Positions 5,645 to 9,415 of a DNA stretch of 9,415 nt are shown here, piece after piece (positions within the stretch are counted from its first letter, which is position 1; every line of letters begins with the position of its first letter). Origin of the DNA: Faecimorpha sp963627615 (GTDB lineage: Bacteria > Bacillota > Clostridia > Lachnospirales > Bianqueaceae); contig CAVGBV010000082.1 in NCBI GenBank assembly GCA_963627615.1, forward strand, positions 1-9,415, given 5' to 3'. The position numbers and the translations under genes are program-made. The notes under the pieces are model-generated. The model did not search any database. It was not told where the DNA came from and saw only the letters and a program-made list of their open reading frames with translations.

Positions 5645-5659
5645 TTTTATTTTGGAGTC

Positions 5660-6268
5660 TTAATTCCACTGCAGGCTCGTCAGTACCTGCGCCAGGAATT
5701 GGCTGTTTTCCTGCATCTGATAATCCACATAATGGAACTGATACAGTCTGTCGCCATGCGGCACCAGACCTACCCGTACAATCATCTGCGTTCCGTCTTC
5801 CAGCGTAAAACGGCACGCAAAGGTCAATGCCGTATTCTTGCCATACCTCGCAATCGACGGGCTGGACAGTACCGAAGTCGTCATATTGACTGATACAAAC
5901 GCTGCCTTTATGTCGGAAAGCCCTACCAGCATTTCCTCCAGTACAGAATCCTCTACCGTGCCCTGGAACTGCTGATAGGAAATCGCGAGGAAATCGCGCG
6001 TCTTGGTCTGCCACTCCGGGCTGGCCAGACAATTGACCCATTGCACCCGATCCGTTGTTCCCAGCAGCTGAAAAGGCTGTACCGCCGCGTCTTCAAACCC
6101 GGAGATATCCGCCGCTTCCCATCCTGCCTCACAGGAAAAGGTCATGCCGGAGACCGCATATGTGGGCCAATTGGCCGGAATATCCGAACTGGCGTCTTTA
6201 TAACCGCCGCAGCCCATAACTCCCGTCAGGCAAACCATGCACATAAGCACACACAGGACCTTTTTCAT
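5660..6268 (-). CDS. Uncharacterised lipoprotein, probably co-transcribed with ileS
   Basis: A 202-residue lipoprotein. The start at 6268 (MKKVLCVLMCMV) gives a clear signal peptide with lipobox VMGC (Cys20), and AGGGAGG six bases upstream supports it. A further upstream ATG at 6340 would lie inside ileS and destroy the signal. The mature part begins GGYKDASSDIP and has the pattern Y-VSGMTFSCEAGWEA, followed by a mixed alpha/beta stretch and a C-terminal segment FHYVDYQMQENSQFLAQVLTSL. This loosely recalls DcrB/PsbP-like small surface proteins with a GW-containing first strand, but that likeness is only a guess. It starts 23 bases after the ileS stop, so the two share a transcript, although there is no obvious functional link. 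Function unknown. Confidence 0.8.
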   Translation of the reverse strand: MKKVLCVLMCMVCLTGVMGCGGYKDASSDIPANWPTYAVSGMTFSCEAGWEAADISGFEDAAVQPFQLLGTTDRVQWVNCLASPEWQTKTRDFLAISYQQFQGTVEDSVLEEMLVGLSDIKAAFVSVNMTTSVLSSPSIARYGKNTALTFACRFTLEDGTQMIVRVGLVPHGDRLYQFHYVDYQMQENSQFLAQVLTSLQWN

Positions 6269-6274
6269 AAGAAT

Positions 6275-6281
6275 CCTCCCT
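6275..6281 (-). promoter_or_regulatory. RBS that fixes the lipoprotein start after ileS
   Basis: AGGGAGG on the minus strand, six bases before the ATG at 6268 and within the 23-base gap after the ileS stop codon. Confidence 0.75.
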
Positions 6282-6291
6282 CCGGCCGCGT

Positions 6292-9200
6292 TTACAGGCG
6301 CTTCACGGCAAAGCTTACCTGCTCGCCGTTTACATTCCACTCCTTCGCATACGCTCCGTCGCCCAGCTCCTTCTTACCGACCTCTTCAGCCAGTACTTCC
6401 GACGCGATCAGGGCGCTGTTGGCTCCGATCAGGCTCTCTGCCTTCTCGCTGCCCGCATAATATACCAGAATATGGTCTGTCACTTCAAATCCGGCCTCTT
6501 TACGCATTGTCTGCAGCTTACTGATGACTTCGCGTACAAAGCCCTCTTCCAAGAGCTCTTCACTTAGATTGGTATCCAGAACTACGGTCAGCTCGCCCTC
6601 TGTCTCTGCCATAAAACCAGGCTTATGGGCAGACTCGATCAGAAGATCCGCTTCGCTGAGCACTACTTCTGTACCATCCAAAGTCAGCACCAGATCCTTG
6701 CCTTCTTTAAGTGTATCCATCGCTTCATTTCCGTCCAAAACGGTCAGAGCCTGACGGATCTTGCCCAGAAGCTTGCCGTATTTGGGACCGACGGTCCGCA
6801 GCTGCGGCTTGAAGGTATAGGTCGTAAAGTCTCTTACATCCTGAGTAAATACAATCTCCTTGACATTCAGCTCTTCTCGGATGATCTCGGCATATTCCTC
6901 TGTCAGCGCCGTCTTGGGCGACTTGACATACATCCGTCCGATCGGCTGACGGTTCTTGATGGCAGCGTTGTTGCGGCAGGCCCGTCCTGCTACAACGATC
7001 TCCAGGACCTCCTCCATCGCATCCTCCAGCGCCGGATCAATTTTGCTCTCGTCGCATACCGGATAATCACACAGATGCACACTCTTGGGCACAGCCGGAT
7101 CCAACCCGGCCACCAGATTGCGGTAGATCTGCTCGGACATAAAAGGAATCATGGGAGCCGCCAGCTTGGCAACGCTCACCAGGGCCTGATGCAGCGTCAT
7201 ATAGGCGTTGATCTTGTCCTGCGTCATCTCCTTGCCCCAGTATCTCTCACGGCCGCGGCGTACATACCAGTTGCTCAGCTCGTCCACAAAATCTTCCAGA
7301 GCCTTGGCTGCCTCCGGAATGCGGTAATTGCCCAAGTGGTCATCCACCGTGCGGATCAGTGTGTTCAGGCGGGACAGAAGCCAACGGTCCATGATGGACA
7401 GGCTCTTGTCATCCAATGTATACTTCGTCGGATCAAACTGATCGATCTCCGCATACAGTACATAGAACGCGTAAGTATTCCACAGCGTTCCCAGGAATTT
7501 TCTCTGGCACTCGGTAACCGCAGCCTCATAGAAACGGCTCGGCAGCCACGGCGCACTGTTGGTGTAGAAGTACCAACGGATCGCGTCCGCGCCGAATTTA
7601 TTCAGCATCTCCATAGGATCCACAGCGTTTCCCTTGGATTTGCTCATCTTCTGACCGTTCTCATCCTGCACCAGTCCCAGTACGATGACATTCTTATAAG
7701 GCGCCTGGTCGAACAGCACCGTAGAGATTGCCATCAATGTATAAAACCATCCGCGGGTCTGATCTACAGCCTCGCTGATAAAGTCTGCCGGGAAATTCTC
7801 CTTGAAGATCTCTTCATTTTCAAAAGGATAATGCCACTGTGCAAAAGGCATGGAACCGGAATCAAACCAACAGTCGATTACGTTGGGGACGCGCTTCATC
7901 TGTCCGCCGCACTTGGGGCACTTCAGCAGGATGCGGTCCACATAAGGACGATGCAGTTCGATATTCTCCGGAACATCCTGTCCCTTTTCCTTCAGCTCAG
8001 CGATGCTTCCGATCGATTCTCTGTGTCCGCAGGAGCACTCCCAGATATTCAGAGGAGTTCCCCAGTACCGGTCACGGGACAGACCCCAATCCACCACATT
8101 CTCCAGCCAGTCACCGAAACGCCGCTCACCGATGGACTTGGGAATCCAGTTTACCGTATTGTTGTTAGCAATCAAACGGTCTCTTACCTTGGTCATCGCG
8201 ATGAACCAGGTATCCTTGGCGTAATACAACAGCGGCGTACCGCAGCGCCAGCAGTGCGGATAAGAATGCGTATACCGCTGACTCTTGTAGAGCTTGCCGT
8301 TCTCCTTGAGCCACTGGATGATCTCCGGATCCGCCTTTTTCACAAATGTGCCGTCCCAATAGGTACCGCCGGACAGATTGCCCTTGGCGTCTACCATCTG
8401 TACAAACGGTAAATCGTAGTTGTGACCTACCTTGGCATCGTCCTCACCGAAAGCCGGCGCGATATGAACGATTCCCGTGCCTTCTCCCAATGCGACATAA
8501 TCGGCACAAGTCACATACCATGCCTTTTTCTCGGCACTCGCAAAAGGAAACAGCGGCTCATATTCCAGATACTCCAGCTCCTTGCCGGTATACCGCTCTA
8601 TCACTTCATAATCTTCGCCCAGTACAGTCTCCAGCATTCCTTCTGCCAGATAGTAATAGACATCCCCCTGCTTGGCCTTTACATAATCCAGAACCGGATT
8701 GACGCACAGCGCCACATTGGACGGCAGTGTCCAGGGCGTTGTTGTCCAGGCCAGGAAATAGGTGTTCTCCTGATTCTTGGCACGGAAGCGTACATATACG
8801 GTCTCTTCCTCTACATCCTTATACCCCTGCGCCACCTCATGACTGGCCAGCGACGTACCGCAGCGCGGGCAATAAGGAACGATCTTGTGTCCCTTATAGA
8901 GCAAGCCCTCGTCCCACAGCTTCTTCAGCGCCCACCACATGGACTCAATATATTGATTGTCGTAGGTGATGTAGGGATCCTTCATATCCGCCCAGAAGCC
9001 GACCTTATCCGAGAACTCTTCCCACATGCCCTTATACTTCCAGACGCTCTCCTTGCACTTCTGGATGAACGGCTCCATACCGTAGGTCTCAATCTGTTCC
9101 TTACCATTCAGGCCCAGCGCCTTCTCTACTTCCAGTTCTACCGGCAGGCCGTGCGTATCCCAACCGGCTTTACGAAGCACCTTGTTGCCCTTCATGGTCT

Positions 9201-9414
9201 GATACCGCGGGATCATGTCCTTGATCGCGCGGGTCAGCACATGGCCGATATGCGGCCGTCCGTTTGCCGTCGGAGGTCCGTCGTAAAACGTATAGGTCGG
9301 CGCCCCCTCGCGCTGTTTGATGCTCTCTTCAAAGATGTCTTCTTTTTTCCAGAACTTCAGGACTTCTTCCTCTCGTCCTACAAAGTTCATATCAGTCGAT
9401 ACCTTAGTATACAT
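6292..9414 (-). CDS. ileS: Isoleucine--tRNA ligase, type 2 (IleRS2-like)
   Basis: A complete 1040-residue cytoplasmic enzyme that charges tRNA-Ile with isoleucine. Class I signatures are present: PHIGH (54-58) and KMSKS (589-593). The CP1 editing domain, which removes misactivated valine, shows WTTTPWT (223-229) and GTGIVHIAPAFGEDD (312-326). Cysteine pairs that may bind zinc are CPRC (182-185), CWRC (388-391), CSC (460-462) and CPKC (499-502). The anticodon-binding helical domain spans about 675-835 (IMDRWLLSRLN, NWYVRRGRERYWG). The C-terminus is the DUF5915-like kind (FKPQLRTVGPKYGKLLG onward) rather than the type-1 zinc finger. With the Thermus-like AGWDTHGLPVELEVEK block and the length above 1000, this indicates type 2, a class often less sensitive to mupirocin. 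The ATG at 9414 starts MYTKVSTDMNFVGREE, typical of the family. Its promoter and any T-box leader lie outside the window. Confidence 0.97.
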   Translation of the reverse strand: MYTKVSTDMNFVGREEEVLKFWKKEDIFEESIKQREGAPTYTFYDGPPTANGRPHIGHVLTRAIKDMIPRYQTMKGNKVLRKAGWDTHGLPVELEVEKALGLNGKEQIETYGMEPFIQKCKESVWKYKGMWEEFSDKVGFWADMKDPYITYDNQYIESMWWALKKLWDEGLLYKGHKIVPYCPRCGTSLASHEVAQGYKDVEEETVYVRFRAKNQENTYFLAWTTTPWTLPSNVALCVNPVLDYVKAKQGDVYYYLAEGMLETVLGEDYEVIERYTGKELEYLEYEPLFPFASAEKKAWYVTCADYVALGEGTGIVHIAPAFGEDDAKVGHNYDLPFVQMVDAKGNLSGGTYWDGTFVKKADPEIIQWLKENGKLYKSQRYTHSYPHCWRCGTPLLYYAKDTWFIAMTKVRDRLIANNNTVNWIPKSIGERRFGDWLENVVDWGLSRDRYWGTPLNIWECSCGHRESIGSIAELKEKGQDVPENIELHRPYVDRILLKCPKCGGQMKRVPNVIDCWFDSGSMPFAQWHYPFENEEIFKENFPADFISEAVDQTRGWFYTLMAISTVLFDQAPYKNVIVLGLVQDENGQKMSKSKGNAVDPMEMLNKFGADAIRWYFYTNSAPWLPSRFYEAAVTECQRKFLGTLWNTYAFYVLYAEIDQFDPTKYTLDDKSLSIMDRWLLSRLNTLIRTVDDHLGNYRIPEAAKALEDFVDELSNWYVRRGRERYWGKEMTQDKINAYMTLHQALVSVAKLAAPMIPFMSEQIYRNLVAGLDPAVPKSVHLCDYPVCDESKIDPALEDAMEEVLEIVVAGRACRNNAAIKNRQPIGRMYVKSPKTALTEEYAEIIREELNVKEIVFTQDVRDFTTYTFKPQLRTVGPKYGKLLGKIRQALTVLDGNEAMDTLKEGKDLVLTLDGTEVVLSEADLLIESAHKPGFMAETEGELTVVLDTNLSEELLEEGFVREVISKLQTMRKEAGFEVTDHILVYYAGSEKAESLIGANSALIASEVLAEEVGKKELGDGAYAKEWNVNGEQVSFAVKRL

Positions 9415-9415
9415 C

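Noticed and set aside
6625..8412. Long plus-strand open frame of 595 codons
   Set aside because: It lies entirely antisense to the conserved ileS gene. The peptide has no recognisable domain and is rich in His, Arg, Leu and Gln, as expected from the reverse strand of a coding region. It is a codon-bias shadow.

Overview
The window carries eight recognisable protein genes, all on the minus strand, plus the start of a ninth transcription unit at the left edge. Nothing on the plus strand looks like a real gene. The gene content points to a low-to-mid-GC Gram-positive anaerobe, most likely a member of the class Clostridia and probably a gut Lachnospiraceae-type bacterium. The evidence is a type-2 isoleucyl-tRNA synthetase, strong AGGAGG-type ribosome binding sites, a diaminopropionate ammonia-lyase, and a DUF4358-MBOAT-DHHW gene trio. 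The 74-base run of N shows that this is a draft scaffold. The family assignment is an inference; the sequence does not prove it.

From right to left, which is the direction of transcription: ileS (9414-6292) is followed after 23 bases by a small lipoprotein gene (6268-5660), so the two probably share a transcript. A strong hairpin (5610-5644) separates them from dpaL (5571-4462), a PLP enzyme that splits 2,3-diaminopropionate.

Next comes the most interesting part, a self-contained regulatory and envelope locus. An ECF sigma factor gene (4399-3905) overlaps the GTG start of a membrane anti-sigma gene (3908-3291). The pair ends in a terminator hairpin (3247-3286). Inside that terminator begins the promoter of a second operon: a DUF4358-type lipoprotein (3144-2560), an MBOAT O-acyltransferase (2556-1354, interrupted by the N run) and a DHHW/AlgX-like secreted acyl-transfer partner (1341-235).

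The sigma gene and the lipoprotein-MBOAT-DHHW operon have the same upstream bipartite element, CCGACA-N16-CGTTATATATAC, with identical spacing. This is the expected pattern if the sigma factor activates both its own gene and the acyltransferase operon. Working model: an envelope signal frees the sigma factor from its anti-sigma factor, and this turns on an O-acylation machine that decorates an extracytoplasmic polymer.

At the left edge (bases 1-234) there is no complete gene. It holds a good sigma-A type promoter with an extended -10, a 29-bp inverted repeat overlapping that -10, a ribosome binding site, and an open frame with a TTG start that runs off the window. No stretch longer than 300 bases lacks a gene. 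No tRNA, rRNA, CRISPR array or insertion sequence was seen.
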